A DNA stretch of 31,137 bases from a virus (IMGVR_UViG_3300035680_000060:1-31137), one strand, 5' to 3'; positions 17,158 to 25,766 are shown, counted from the stretch's first letter. Numbers and translations are program-made. The notes: generated by a model not told the origin, from the sequence alone.

Positions 17158-19626
17158 TCAGTCTGCGGCGAGCGTAAACCCGCCAAGGTTCGGGCTAGTC
17201 AACATGCGCACAAGCATTTCTTGCCGCGCGGCCAACGGAAGATACCCGAAGACATCGTCGATATAGGAAGTTGCTGCTTTGACGCCAGCGTTCTGGCCGG
17301 CCGTATTCGACCCAAGGCCAATGCGCTTGTTCGGCTCCTCCATCATGGTCTTGATTCGAGGGTCGTTGCGGTCGAACTTGAACGGGACAGCCCGCCCGCC
17401 AATGTCGATGGCAAACGGCTTACCGCTGGTCAGGAGCGCAAGCGCCGACGTGGCGACTTGCTTTGGATCTGCTCCGCGCGACTGAACCATGGGGAGAACC
17501 GCCTGCGATCCACCCTCCGATACGCGGACGCCGGGATACTCGCGGGCTCCAACCCGCACCGACGGGCGACCGCCACGCAGCGACACGGTGTATCCCGTCC
17601 TCGCCTCGTTGAGCAGCCGCTCGTTCCGGACCTTGAACTCGGTCGTCCCGCGCTTGGTGAAGTAGTCCTGTCGCGCCTGGGCCATTTCCTGGGCCGCTGC
17701 GTCCTCGCCAAACGCGGGGGGCTTGGGCTTGTTGACCATGATGATTTCGTCACCACGCTTGCCAACCCATTCTGGAGCCTGCTTGCCGCCGGCGGGATAT
17801 CGCTCGGCTGCAACCGCAACCATCTGCTTGTTGACGGCATCTTCCCACTGGCCCTTGGCATCAATTCCAGCGGCGCGTTCCCCGGTTCCAGTTCGACCAA
17901 GGCTCTGCCATGCGTACTGCCCACCAGCGCCAAGCGGGACATTGAGTTCCTTGGCAGCGCGAGCCTGTGCCTCTTGCAGCATGTTGTTGTACTCAGCCTG
18001 CTGTTCTTCGTACTCCTTGGTTGCCTTGAGGCGCGGTTCCCCACGCTTCTGCGCCTCCTGCTGAATCGCAAAATCCTGCGCTTCCGGCGTTTCTGCGGCG
18101 GCGCCAGTCAGGCCAGCAACCTCCCCTTCCTTGCGCTTTGGCTCACGCATTTCGCCACGAGAATAAGCACCCTCAAGGATGTACAGCGATCCAGGCGGCA
18201 GCATGTCCAACTCGGCAGGGCTCGATGGCACTGCTACGGCCCGCCCATTGAAGTCCCACGCGCGCATCGGAACCGGGTTTGCCGGATCATCTGGATTCGG
18301 GATCAACGCAACCAAGGCACCATTGGAGGCTTGCTGGAAGTCAATTGGCGAACCAGGCTCGATGGCGATGTCGCGCATCATGGTTGAGTCCGGCGCGCCG
18401 GACTGGGGGGCACGCGGTGTGGGCGCGGCCCCAGCAGTCGGCGCTCCAGACGGCGGCTGCGATGGAGCAAGACCACCGCCCGCTTGTGCTGGGGCAGGAC
18501 GCGCCATTCCGGACGCGGCCATCTGCTGATTGAAGAGTTCCTGCGCGCGAGCGCGAACCTTGGATTCATCAACACGCGCATACGGGTCAGTCTGGAGTTC
18601 CGTCTGCGCACGCTTGTATGCATCTGCATACACCTTTGCAGACTGCTGCTGGCGCTGCCGCTCAAGCCGCTCCTGAACTGCAAGCGACTGGCGGTTCTCG
18701 CGCTCCTGCTCTGCCTGTTGTTCCGCCTGCTGACGACGCCGCCCAGCCATGCGAGCACTTGGGTTGCCCATGGCGGACCACATCATCTCATCCTGCTGCC
18801 GTCGCAACCTGGCCTTCGCTTCCTCCCGCTGGCGAGGGGACAAGGCGAGATCAGCAATAGTGGCCTCCATGATTTGGTCAATTCGCTGGAAATCGCGCGA
18901 CACCTTGTCAGTGCCAGAACTCAAGACCTCAAGAATGTTCGCTCGCGTGCCCTCATCAAGCGCGCGGGAGTACTCCTGCAGCGACATGCCATCAGAGGTC
19001 GGAAGCGCATAGCCAGTAATTGGGTCTTCAACAAACGGCATGATGGCACCGCCAGCACCTTGCATCATCGGACCCTGCCTGTTTCCAACCATCTGCGGGC
19101 CACCGCCCATTGCACCCATTGCAGCAGTTGGCTGCGGAGCCTGCCCAGCGCGCCAAGTGCTCTTGTCTGGCACACCCGGCACATTCGCATCCATGGTGGG
19201 CTGTGCCGGCGTCTGTGTTGGAGCCTGCGGGAGCGAAGTCTGCCCACGGAACTCGCCCGATTGCACTCGCCCACGCATCTGACGGAACGCATCAGTCGCA
19301 GCCTGACGCGCTTCAGCAGGGCTTGCACCCGCCTCCTCCGCCTGCTGTCGAGCCTCAACAGCGGCGTCGCCCGCGCGTGAGCGTGCGCCAGGAATATTGA
19401 CCGACTCGCGTTGAGCCTGAACTCGTGCGCGATTCTGGGCAAAGTCACCACCAGTCATCATCGGCTGACGCATCGCCGGCGCAGGAGTCTGCGGAACCGC
19501 TGCCGGCTGCTGTGCAGGCGTTGGCGGCTTCGGTAGATCTACCGGCTCGCCATAGGCATTCGTCGTCGGAAGACCGGTGAGGTCAATCGGCGGGAGTTCT
19601 TCGACATCAGACGCTCGGAGTGCCAT
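17158..19626 (-). CDS. Putative internal virion protein, Gln/Ala/Pro-rich
   Basis: 822 residues from the ATG at 19626, chosen because AGGAAGGA lies about 8 bases upstream; an ATG at 19650 would add eight residues. The N-terminal 170 residues are Pro/Gln/Ala-rich and low-complexity. A helical, probably coiled-coil segment rich in Gln, Arg and Glu (RRRQQAEQQAEQERENRQ and around) covers about residues 290-370. A second Pro/Ala-rich linker near 400-420 carries palindrome copy 4. The C-terminal 250 residues are more regular and end GGFTLAAD. No enzymatic motif is recognised. Composition and position directly upstream of the giant gene suggest an ejected or internal core protein partnering it, as T7-like phages encode several such proteins in a row. 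Inference only. Confidence 0.78.
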   Translation of the reverse strand: MALRASDVEELPPIDLTGLPTTNAYGEPVDLPKPPTPAQQPAAVPQTPAPAMRQPMMTGGDFAQNRARVQAQRESVNIPGARSRAGDAAVEARQQAEEAGASPAEARQAATDAFRQMRGRVQSGEFRGQTSLPQAPTQTPAQPTMDANVPGVPDKSTWRAGQAPQPTAAMGAMGGGPQMVGNRQGPMMQGAGGAIMPFVEDPITGYALPTSDGMSLQEYSRALDEGTRANILEVLSSGTDKVSRDFQRIDQIMEATIADLALSPRQREEAKARLRRQQDEMMWSAMGNPSARMAGRRRQQAEQQAEQERENRQSLAVQERLERQRQQQSAKVYADAYKRAQTELQTDPYARVDESKVRARAQELFNQQMAASGMARPAPAQAGGGLAPSQPPSGAPTAGAAPTPRAPQSGAPDSTMMRDIAIEPGSPIDFQQASNGALVALIPNPDDPANPVPMRAWDFNGRAVAVPSSPAELDMLPPGSLYILEGAYSRGEMREPKRKEGEVAGLTGAAAETPEAQDFAIQQEAQKRGEPRLKATKEYEEQQAEYNNMLQEAQARAAKELNVPLGAGGQYAWQSLGRTGTGERAAGIDAKGQWEDAVNKQMVAVAAERYPAGGKQAPEWVGKRGDEIIMVNKPKPPAFGEDAAAQEMAQARQDYFTKRGTTEFKVRNERLLNEARTGYTVSLRGGRPSVRVGAREYPGVRVSEGGSQAVLPMVQSRGADPKQVATSALALLTSGKPFAIDIGGRAVPFKFDRNDPRIKTMMEEPNKRIGLGSNTAGQNAGVKAATSYIDDVFGYLPLAARQEMLVRMLTSPNLGGFTLAAD
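18388..18403. repeat. 16-bp palindrome, copy 4
   Basis: Exact copy (18 bp with flanking A/T) inside the 822-residue gene, in a Pro/Ala/Gln-rich linker, read on the - strand as SGAPD. Confidence 0.95.
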
Positions 19627-19861
19627 CGTTCTTTCCTTCCTCGTTGGCATTGCCGAACGGGACTAGTTTGTTGAGTGCTTCTTGGCGCTGTTTGCAACCG
19701 CCGCATGGCTTGATGCCGACCGCAGATGTTGCGGCTGCAATGACATCACCTAGACCACGAATACGAACAGTTGTTCCTGTTGCGTTTTTTGCGTGTTCAA
19801 CTGCGCGAGCGCGTATTGCGGCCGCTTCTTCTTTTGACACAAGTCGAGTGGTTTGCTTCAT
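19607..19861 (-). CDS. Small CxxC protein common in tailed phages
   Basis: 84 residues from ATG at 19861, which overlaps the upstream stop (ATGA); a longer upstream reading would overlap the cysteine-rich gene. The N-terminal half is a basic helix (KEEAAAIRARAVEHAKNA). The C-terminal half carries AVGIKPCGGCKQRQEALNK with Cys53 and Cys56, a motif I recognise from many short phage proteins of unknown function; it may bind metal or act as an adaptor in virion assembly. Its 3' end overlaps the next gene by 20 bases. Confidence 0.68.
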   Translation of the reverse strand: MKQTTRLVSKEEAAAIRARAVEHAKNATGTTVRIRGLGDVIAAATSAVGIKPCGGCKQRQEALNKLVPFGNANEEGKNDGTPSV

Positions 19862-21402
19862 GTCACTGACACAATTCGTTTGAGCCAAAAACCATCTTGT
19901 TTCACTGATGTACAACTTGTATAAGCAACATAACACTTGCCTATGTCGCCAATTTGAGCCAAATTGCATAGTGGACTAGCGGTCCAACATAAATAAGCAT
20001 TGATGCGGTATGAAGAACCTGAACATGTGCTTTCTGTCAGTGCTTCCGAAACAGGATCAGTTTGCGTAGACGACTGCCATCCACTATTTGTAAGCCCGCC
20101 AGACCAAAATGGACTAATGACCGCACACAAATTGTCGCATTGAGAACTTCCAGGACATTGATTGAACATGCATGTTGTTATTGGATTTGTTACATTGCAC
20201 CCCATTGCTATTGATGGACTGGGCTCCAATATTCCAGGGTCATATGTGCAATCGCAACACTCTGATGCCATTGTGCATGGGGTTTCTACGACTGTGCGAT
20301 TGATTTGAAAACCTTGCTCCCACAAACCGTAGTTCCCAGAAAATTGTTGTAAATAAACTCGTCCTTGCGCCACCCCAAGATTGTTCTTGATGGTGTAACT
20401 CGACGATGAAAGTCGAATTTGCCAATCCTCAACAGCATCGCCAACGTGCCGAATGTTGATGGTGTCCCATGTTCCGGCGCTGTAGTGACCAATTGGGAAT
20501 GGACCCTGAATTGGCAAATAAGTTGATGACACGTTACGGAATGTTGCGCTTGAAAACGACGGTCCCTGTCGGACGCTCACTAGTTCAGTTGTTGCATCAA
20601 GCGCAACACGCAACTGCTCTATGGTGTTTGTAGACAATGCAAATGTGTATTGCGTCACACCAAGATCATTTCGGATGATGCAATCGGTCGCTGTAATTTC
20701 ACATGTCCATAGAGCCTGTGCGGCAGTCGCACCACCAATGACCATTGCCGGAACATCGGCCAGATATGTTCCGCCATATCGATATTCCACTGTTGGCGAA
20801 GTTGTATTCGTTGAGTCGTGTTCGGCAATTACGCAATAATGACACGAGTTTGCAGGCGACGTAAGTGTCTGTTTTGCCAACTCAATTGATCCAGAGTACG
20901 ACTCAACAAATCGAGTGATTGACGTTGTATGCCCTGTCAGGAAGATGTTTCCTGCATCATTGAATGCCCAAATCCCAGACGTGTTTTCGGTTGCAGTAGA
21001 CACATACGGCAAAGTCCAACACAGACTTTGCAACGTAGATTCTTGGACTTCCCCATGAATTTCAGGTGGAATACTGCATCCACCGTTACTGCACCAAGTT
21101 TGCGGAGTAACAACTAGGCTACATGAACATCCGCATTCTGCACTTAGTTCTGGGCAACTTGGTCGTTTGTCATACACGAAATAGTCATACTCATCGCCGG
21201 TACCAGGACTGCCATCCGGGTCACAACTTACATAATTTCCGCTGTAACAATCTGGGTAAGTCGGCCACAAGTAGTCTTGGGCGTCATATGACCAATCGAT
21301 TACATACGATCTGCATGAGTTGCATGTATGACAAATTTGCACTTCAACCGGAGTGACAGTTGTTACATCACAACAGCAAACGTATTGGGCAATTGAAGTC
21401 AT
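19858..21402 (-). CDS. Cysteine-rich putative host-recognition or tail-fibre protein
   Basis: 514 residues with about 33 cysteines (over 6%), starting TSIAQYVCCCD and including clusters CHTCNSC, CGCSC, CCDC and a CxxC series near residue 400-425. The remainder is Ser/Thr/Asn-rich and beta-looking. Two related segments, IIRNDLGVTQYTFAL and TIKNNLGVAQGRVYL, suggest an internal beta repeat. The gene is AT-richer than its surroundings (hand-counted GC 40% for 20341-20400). Fast-exchanging receptor-binding genes often look like this, and its place among the tail structural genes fits, but no conserved fibre domain is recognised. An exported, disulfide-stabilised adhesin is the best guess; no signal peptide is visible. 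Confidence 0.72.
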   Translation of the reverse strand: MTSIAQYVCCCDVTTVTPVEVQICHTCNSCRSYVIDWSYDAQDYLWPTYPDCYSGNYVSCDPDGSPGTGDEYDYFVYDKRPSCPELSAECGCSCSLVVTPQTWCSNGGCSIPPEIHGEVQESTLQSLCWTLPYVSTATENTSGIWAFNDAGNIFLTGHTTSITRFVESYSGSIELAKQTLTSPANSCHYCVIAEHDSTNTTSPTVEYRYGGTYLADVPAMVIGGATAAQALWTCEITATDCIIRNDLGVTQYTFALSTNTIEQLRVALDATTELVSVRQGPSFSSATFRNVSSTYLPIQGPFPIGHYSAGTWDTINIRHVGDAVEDWQIRLSSSSYTIKNNLGVAQGRVYLQQFSGNYGLWEQGFQINRTVVETPCTMASECCDCTYDPGILEPSPSIAMGCNVTNPITTCMFNQCPGSSQCDNLCAVISPFWSGGLTNSGWQSSTQTDPVSEALTESTCSGSSYRINAYLCWTASPLCNLAQIGDIGKCYVAYTSCTSVKQDGFWLKRIVSVT

Positions 21403-21408
21403 GTTTAG

Positions 21409-21951
21409 TCACTCTCCAGACTCGCACTCACCAATTAGAGGATTGGGAGCCCAAAATTCAAAGCGGCTCTGGCCGGTGGTTGCAATACGGACTGTGCGCA
21501 TCATCACAATTGTGTTGTTTGGGATTGCGGCGAACTCGACGCTTGTGAATGGCGCAGCCGTAAGTTTCCACTGCGTTCCGCTCCATGCAACACCGAACCC
21601 ATATGCAACTGATGACGTGTTGCCGCTTTCAGCGACGTTGATTGCATCGTTTGAACCAGTGCGGCCACTGGTCAAGGTTACGAAATCCGTCGTTGCCCCA
21701 ATGGTCGTACCAGGACGCATTTCGGTCCACGAATACTTCCATATTGCAGCAGTTGCACTACTCGTATTTCCGGTGATCTTGGCAGGAAAGAACACCTCGT
21801 CAGCCATGCGCGACTGACGCGACGCGAGCGCCGCAATCATCTGTTCCCAGCCGGCGAGTTGGTTTACAACGCCAGCAAGATCAGCCATTGCATCGCGGAA
21901 CTCCTGCGAGAATGGGTTGAACTTGCGCTGGAAGAACGATGGGTTGAACAT
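21409..21951 (-). CDS. Structural protein, beta-rich, possibly tail-associated
   Basis: 180 residues. The N-terminal 50 residues form a helical/coiled region (PFSQEFRDAMADLAGVVNQLAGWEQ) that may trimerise or anchor; the rest is beta-rich. ESGNTSSVAYGFGV and PNNTIVMMRTVRIA resemble a conserved pattern in small proteins near fibre genes of environmental phages. It lies directly upstream of the cysteine-rich protein, so it may connect that protein to the particle. Start ATG at 21951, five bases after the preceding stop. Confidence 0.68.
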   Translation of the reverse strand: MFNPSFFQRKFNPFSQEFRDAMADLAGVVNQLAGWEQMIAALASRQSRMADEVFFPAKITGNTSSATAAIWKYSWTEMRPGTTIGATTDFVTLTSGRTGSNDAINVAESGNTSSVAYGFGVAWSGTQWKLTAAPFTSVEFAAIPNNTIVMMRTVRIATTGQSRFEFWAPNPLIGECESGE

Positions 21952-21955
21952 GGCA

Positions 21956-22711
21956 TTACGGCAACGAGGGGAACGCCACCTGGTCGTACAAGTTGACCGC
22001 CGTTACCGTCCACGATCCAGACGACTCGGTGAGGTGGTGCATCTTCCATGCAAACGTGCCGGAGAACATCAATGATCCCTGGAAGGTCAATGCTGAATTT
22101 GCCACTGCGCGAATTTCACCACCGTCAAACCGAAGTTGGTTTGCCGAGAAGGACAAGCCACCAACCGAAAAACCACCGTTGTTCGCCTTTCCAACATAGG
22201 ACGCCCAGGCAATCATGGGGTTGGTGCCGCTCTGGACCGGAACACCAATGCGAAGAACTGGGCGCGACCATGGGAATGACGCTGGCCGGAACCCAATGCG
22301 GTTGGCACCCGCAGCATCGAAGAACGCAGCCGTTGTGGCCGGCAATCCTGTTGCAGCCTCAGCAGGACCGACCGTGTAGACAGGCACTGATTCAAATGCC
22401 AGCCGGTATTCGGCAAGCGTATTCAGCGTGGTAGAACCACCCCAGTTGCTGTTGCTCCAGGCGTAGTGCTGCTCAGTGATGTACTTGCCGACGCCAATCT
22501 GCTTTGCAGTAATGTTCTGCAACGGCATCGTCGCGATGAGCGGGAACTGCGTTGCAAAATCGGCAACTTGCGTGTTCGTCTCGTCAACTGCATTTGCAAG
22601 TGACGTTGCACCCTCGACGAAGTGCCGGCGTAAAACCCGTTCGGGCTGCGCCGAGTCATACCCAAGCGAGTAGGTCGAACCGTAAATGTCTTTGGAAAGG
22701 ACTACTGGCAT
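21956..22711 (-). CDS. Unknown phage structural protein
   Basis: 251 residues, not recognised by name. It has a short helical N-terminal part, then a beta-rich body rich in Gly, Ser and aromatic residues (FPWSRPVLRIGV, GGFSVGGLSFSANQLRF), typical of virion surface or tail proteins. No signal peptide or catalytic motif. The ATG follows the previous stop by only two bases. A tail-tip or baseplate-like component is possible but not demonstrated. Confidence 0.68.
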   Translation of the reverse strand: MPVVLSKDIYGSTYSLGYDSAQPERVLRRHFVEGATSLANAVDETNTQVADFATQFPLIATMPLQNITAKQIGVGKYITEQHYAWSNSNWGGSTTLNTLAEYRLAFESVPVYTVGPAEAATGLPATTAAFFDAAGANRIGFRPASFPWSRPVLRIGVPVQSGTNPMIAWASYVGKANNGGFSVGGLSFSANQLRFDGGEIRAVANSALTFQGSLMFSGTFAWKMHHLTESSGSWTVTAVNLYDQVAFPSLP

Positions 22712-22713
22712 GA

Positions 22714-22968
22714 CTACCCACCAAGATCCTCAACCGCTTGCTTGAGCCCAACAACCTCATCGTGAATGAGGTGCAGGGCATTGAGGACATCGCGCAGCAA
22801 CTGATCTGTCTGGCCGCGTTCCTGATTGCCCGTGGTGACTGGAGCCTGTGCTGCTTGAACCTGGCCGACAGAGGTAGAAAATTCCTGTGCAGCCTCTGCC
22901 GCAGCCTCGACTCGCTCGCGGAACGCATCAAGATCAGGCACATCAGGCATGTTTGACGGGTTCGCCAT
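22714..22968 (-). CDS. Small coiled-coil protein
   Basis: 84 residues, strongly acidic and helical. Heptad-like segments cover residues 12-35 (DAFRERVEAAAEAAQEF) and 55-80 (TDQLLRDVLNALHLIHDEV), separated by a Gln/Thr-rich linker. ATG overlaps the preceding stop (TAATG). Probably a small structural or assembly helper translated together with its neighbours; no family recognised. Confidence 0.66.
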   Translation of the reverse strand: MANPSNMPDVPDLDAFRERVEAAAEAAQEFSTSVGQVQAAQAPVTTGNQERGQTDQLLRDVLNALHLIHDEVVGLKQAVEDLGG

Positions 22969-23396
22969 TAGGCGTTCGACCCTGCAAGCCGGAACGACAC
23001 AGCCACGCCGACGTATGGCTGTGTCTTGTTGGAATTGACCTCGACGCTTTCAACAAAGCCGGAGAGAGTCTTGGATGCCGTCGCGTTGCCATACGCCATG
23101 ACAATGGCGTTGCCCGTTCCGGAATCCTCGGAGATGCACGTCGCAAGGGTAAGCGCGCTTGACGCGGTCATGTAGCCAGTGACAAGAAGGCGCCCCTCTA
23201 CCAGGTTCGTCTTTGCCAGTCGGCGCGTAGTGTCTACGCCGGCCGTCACGTCCTGAATGTCTGCCTGCACCTGAAGACGGAATCCAATCACGTCAATGCT
23301 CATCACCGGCAGCACCGAAGTGTTGCCGCTGAGGCTGCTGCCGGAATACGTCACCGTCAGCGGATTGACTGACGGCTTTGCCAATGCTTCTGGCAT
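22968..23396 (-). CDS. Small beta-rich virion protein
   Basis: 142 residues, Ser/Thr/Val-rich, predicted mostly beta, no cysteine pattern or signal peptide. The start at 23396 has a strong ribosome site (TAGGAGGT) immediately downstream of palindrome copy 5, so its translation could be affected by that stem. Position between adaptor-type and tail-type genes suggests a neck or decoration component. Not recognised by name. Confidence 0.68.
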   Translation of the reverse strand: MPEALAKPSVNPLTVTYSGSSLSGNTSVLPVMSIDVIGFRLQVQADIQDVTAGVDTTRRLAKTNLVEGRLLVTGYMTASSALTLATCISEDSGTGNAIVMAYGNATASKTLSGFVESVEVNSNKTQPYVGVAVSFRLAGSNA

Positions 23397-23409
23397 GGCC
23401 TACCTCCTA

Positions 23410-23425
23410 GTCCGGCGCGCCGGAC
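23410..23425. repeat. 16-bp palindrome, copy 5, next to a ribosome-binding site
   Basis: Exact copy (18 bp with flanking A/T) in the 31-base gap between two - strand structural genes. In the transcript it would fold as a 6-bp stem with a CGCG loop, two bases after the upstream TAA and directly before TAGGAGGT, the Shine-Dalgarno of the gene at 22968-23396. Confidence 0.95.
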
Positions 23426-23427
23426 TT

Positions 23428-23688
23428 TTACGACACCGTCAGGGCGGTCCAAGTCGCGGTCGTCGTTGTACCAAGGTTGATGTAGACCGTGTTGGAGGTA
23501 GACGTACCGGTGGTGTTGATCAGAATTGCACCACGGGCATACCCCTGGTAGTCAACACCAGTCGTCGCGGCAGGAATTGCGCCACCGGAGTTGGTGATGT
23601 TGCCAAACGATCCGACCTGAATGACCTTACCAGCAACGGTACGAACGCCGTCATTGTTGATGCTGTCGAAGTAATTGTGTCCAGGCAT
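23428..23688 (-). CDS. Small structural protein, possible decoration protein
   Basis: 86 residues, Thr/Gly/Asn-rich. The C-terminal half (GAILINTTGTSTSNTVYINLG, ATWTALT) is a short beta pattern seen in small phage capsid- or tail-surface proteins. Ribosome site AAGGA about 8 bases before the ATG. It ends in TAA two bases before palindrome copy 5. Decoration or fibre-adaptor role is inferred from composition and neighbours. Confidence 0.68.
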   Translation of the reverse strand: MPGHNYFDSINNDGVRTVAGKVIQVGSFGNITNSGGAIPAATTGVDYQGYARGAILINTTGTSTSNTVYINLGTTTTATWTALTVS

Positions 23689-23699
23689 GTGTGTTGTCC

Positions 23700-24692
23700 T
23701 TACGGGCTCGCTGGCCCAACGTAGGTGACGGTCACGTCTCGATCGTCGAGACGGCCAATTGAATCAGAACGATCGCCGTTGTATCCAAAAATCGAAGGAT
23801 ACATGCCGGCACGGTCAATCATTACAGACGCGGCAAGCCGCTGGGCAAACAGTTCGCGGTACTTGCTGCTTGGGGTGTCGCCAAACTCTTCTGCAACGGC
23901 AAGGCAGGAGACGACGACCGTTTCGTAGTGTTCGGCCCCACCAAGCGGGTAGTCGCCCACCGACCCAAGGCCGGCAGCGGCAATGTCAAACTTGATGTCT
24001 GCGTACAGAGTCAACTTCTCTTGCGCCCACGGATACACACGCAAGTGGAATTTTTGCGCCGCTTGATCAGACGATTCAGGCCACGTTGCTGGCTCAACGC
24101 TGAACACCGCCGGAAGACCAATTGGCGACACATAGTCGTTCTGCTCCATGTTGGTAATGGTCGCAGAGTTTGTGTGCTTCAATGGGCCGCGATTGGTCGC
24201 CGGCGGATAGAACAAATTCACGCTCGCACCAGAGCCAACGAAATTAGCCCGGTTCCACCAGAACGTAGCAGTTGATGGTGTGGCAAACGTCAAAGACGTA
24301 TCCCATAGATTTACTATCGTTGACCCATTGGTGGTATTGACTGGGTAATACCCATCAGAATTCGTGAACTTGACGACCGTATGGCTGTAACTGTTAGACA
24401 AGATCGATGACGCAAACGTCACGACTCCGGACGTGCAAGTACAGGTCACGGTCGTCGTGACCGGGGCAGGGAACGTGTAAACCCTACGCTCGCGAAGGAA
24501 TGACCATTGGTGCGACGACGTTTCGCCAGGAAGCGGAGGCGGAAAGTAGAACTGCCGCAGCCCACGGCTGATGATGCTCGTTACATCGCCCTGAAACGCA
24601 GCCGACATCGTCGAAAATGTCGTTGAGCGTCCATAGCCCATAAATCGCTGGACTTCGGCACGCAAATCTGCAAGCGTGATAGTCAATGACAT
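23700..24692 (-). CDS. Putative head-tail adaptor (tail tubular A-like) protein
   Basis: 330 residues. The N-terminal helical part (ADLRAEVQRFMGYG..., then ISRGLRQFYFPP and HQWSFLR) and the later segment AEHYETVVVSCLAVAEEFG, RELFAQRLAASVMIDR resemble portal-adaptor proteins of short-tailed phages, which dock on the portal ring and start the tail tube. A beta-rich insert spans roughly residues 80-190. The gene lies among tail structural genes. The family call is by pattern and order, without a decisive motif. Start ATG at 24692, overlapping closely with the HNH gene stop. Confidence 0.68.
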   Translation of the reverse strand: MSLTITLADLRAEVQRFMGYGRSTTFSTMSAAFQGDVTSIISRGLRQFYFPPPLPGETSSHQWSFLRERRVYTFPAPVTTTVTCTCTSGVVTFASSILSNSYSHTVVKFTNSDGYYPVNTTNGSTIVNLWDTSLTFATPSTATFWWNRANFVGSGASVNLFYPPATNRGPLKHTNSATITNMEQNDYVSPIGLPAVFSVEPATWPESSDQAAQKFHLRVYPWAQEKLTLYADIKFDIAAAGLGSVGDYPLGGAEHYETVVVSCLAVAEEFGDTPSSKYRELFAQRLAASVMIDRAGMYPSIFGYNGDRSDSIGRLDDRDVTVTYVGPASP

Positions 24693-24693
24693 T

Positions 24694-24903
24694 TCACTGC
24701 TTCTTTCGGTTTGCGCGGGCGGAAATCACGCGAAGATTGCTACGGCGTGAATTGTTTGGGTTTCCGTCCTTGTGATCAACATGCTTTCCATCGCCCTTAC
24801 GAACGACGCCCTCGCGTGCGAGTGCACGGCGAGCGGCGTTGCGCTTTGCGCGCTCACGCTTCATTCGATCACTGCTGTGGTACTTGGCGTAATCGCTGTT
24901 CAT
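24694..24903 (-). CDS. HNH-type endonuclease-like small protein
   Basis: 69 residues from ATG 24903, overlapping the preceding stop (TGATG); a longer reading upstream would lie in another gene. A very basic N-terminal helix (SDRMKRERAKRNAARRALARE) is followed by the HNH core: GKHVDHKDGN with Asp-His, NNSRRSNLR with the conserved Asn, then ARANRKK. This is the AP2/HNH-associated type often seen as short phage genes. It may be a homing-type nuclease between structural genes, or a packaging-associated HNH protein. The core is complete but short, so activity is unsure. Confidence 0.8.
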   Translation of the reverse strand: MNSDYAKYHSSDRMKRERAKRNAARRALAREGVVRKGDGKHVDHKDGNPNNSRRSNLRVISARANRKKQ

Positions 24904-25766
24904 CACTGGATTAGGTTGTACGACAAGGCGATGAACTTCGCAGCATTGGCTGCGTTTGCGCCAAGAACAGTCGTGTTTGACCAGTGGTTGATTACCTGAG
25001 ATCCATGGCAAAGCATCGGAACAACAACAATCCGCGCCGCTCCAGCAAGACCATTGATGTACAACTCGCCGGCAGCGGTCGCCATTCTCCCGTTTGAAGT
25101 CGTTTGATCCGTGGCAAATCCAGGCGAGTATGCAGAGAACCGATACCTGCGATTGACAATAGTCGCACTTGGAACGGCGCTTGTATCAATCGTTGACGCG
25201 CCATTGATCAAGTCGATGCCAAGGGATCCGCCGATATATCCAGCCGCATATGCTTCCGTGCCCGTATCTGCGCTGGTGTTGGTATCAGCGCCAAGCAACG
25301 GACTGTCAACAACACGAATTTGATTGCAGTATTTCCACTTCTCTGCTTCCGTGAAAAACCCAGTCAACTGCATCGGTGCTTCCGCCATGTTCGTTGGATA
25401 CACCAGATTGGTCGCAACGGACACCAGCGGGGTGAGCGAGTAATACGACGGAACCTGGTCTTCTTCAACATCTGATTCAACCAAAAAGATGTCGTAAGTA
25501 ATTACTCCTGAGTAATCCGTTTGCGAAGTGAGTGCAGCCGGCAAATGCGCCCACCTAAGCCGGATGGAGTTGTATCCATGCGTCATAATCGGCTCTATTT
25601 GATAATCGCCGCACTTGATCCGATCTTGCACATAATTCGACCCGCGTACTGATTGCCACAATAGTGGACGACCACTGTTTGCTGCGAGTGCCGCAGCAGA
25701 TCCAGACGAAATCGAAGTACTGACTGCGAAATAGCGTGTTTTCCATCCAGTGTTGTAGCCCTGCAT
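24903..25766 (-). CDS. Unknown virion protein, probably structural
   Basis: 287 residues. Beta-rich, aromatic-containing sequence with Ser/Thr/Ala-rich linkers (STSISSGSAAALAANSG near the start). No catalytic or signal motif is recognised. AAGGA lies about 7 bases before the ATG. It lies between the tiny-gene cassette and the HNH and adaptor genes. A tail or minor capsid protein is likely by position. Confidence 0.68.
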   Translation of the reverse strand: MQGYNTGWKTRYFAVSTSISSGSAAALAANSGRPLLWQSVRGSNYVQDRIKCGDYQIEPIMTHGYNSIRLRWAHLPAALTSQTDYSGVITYDIFLVESDVEEDQVPSYYSLTPLVSVATNLVYPTNMAEAPMQLTGFFTEAEKWKYCNQIRVVDSPLLGADTNTSADTGTEAYAAGYIGGSLGIDLINGASTIDTSAVPSATIVNRRYRFSAYSPGFATDQTTSNGRMATAAGELYINGLAGAARIVVVPMLCHGSQVINHWSNTTVLGANAANAAKFIALSYNLIQ

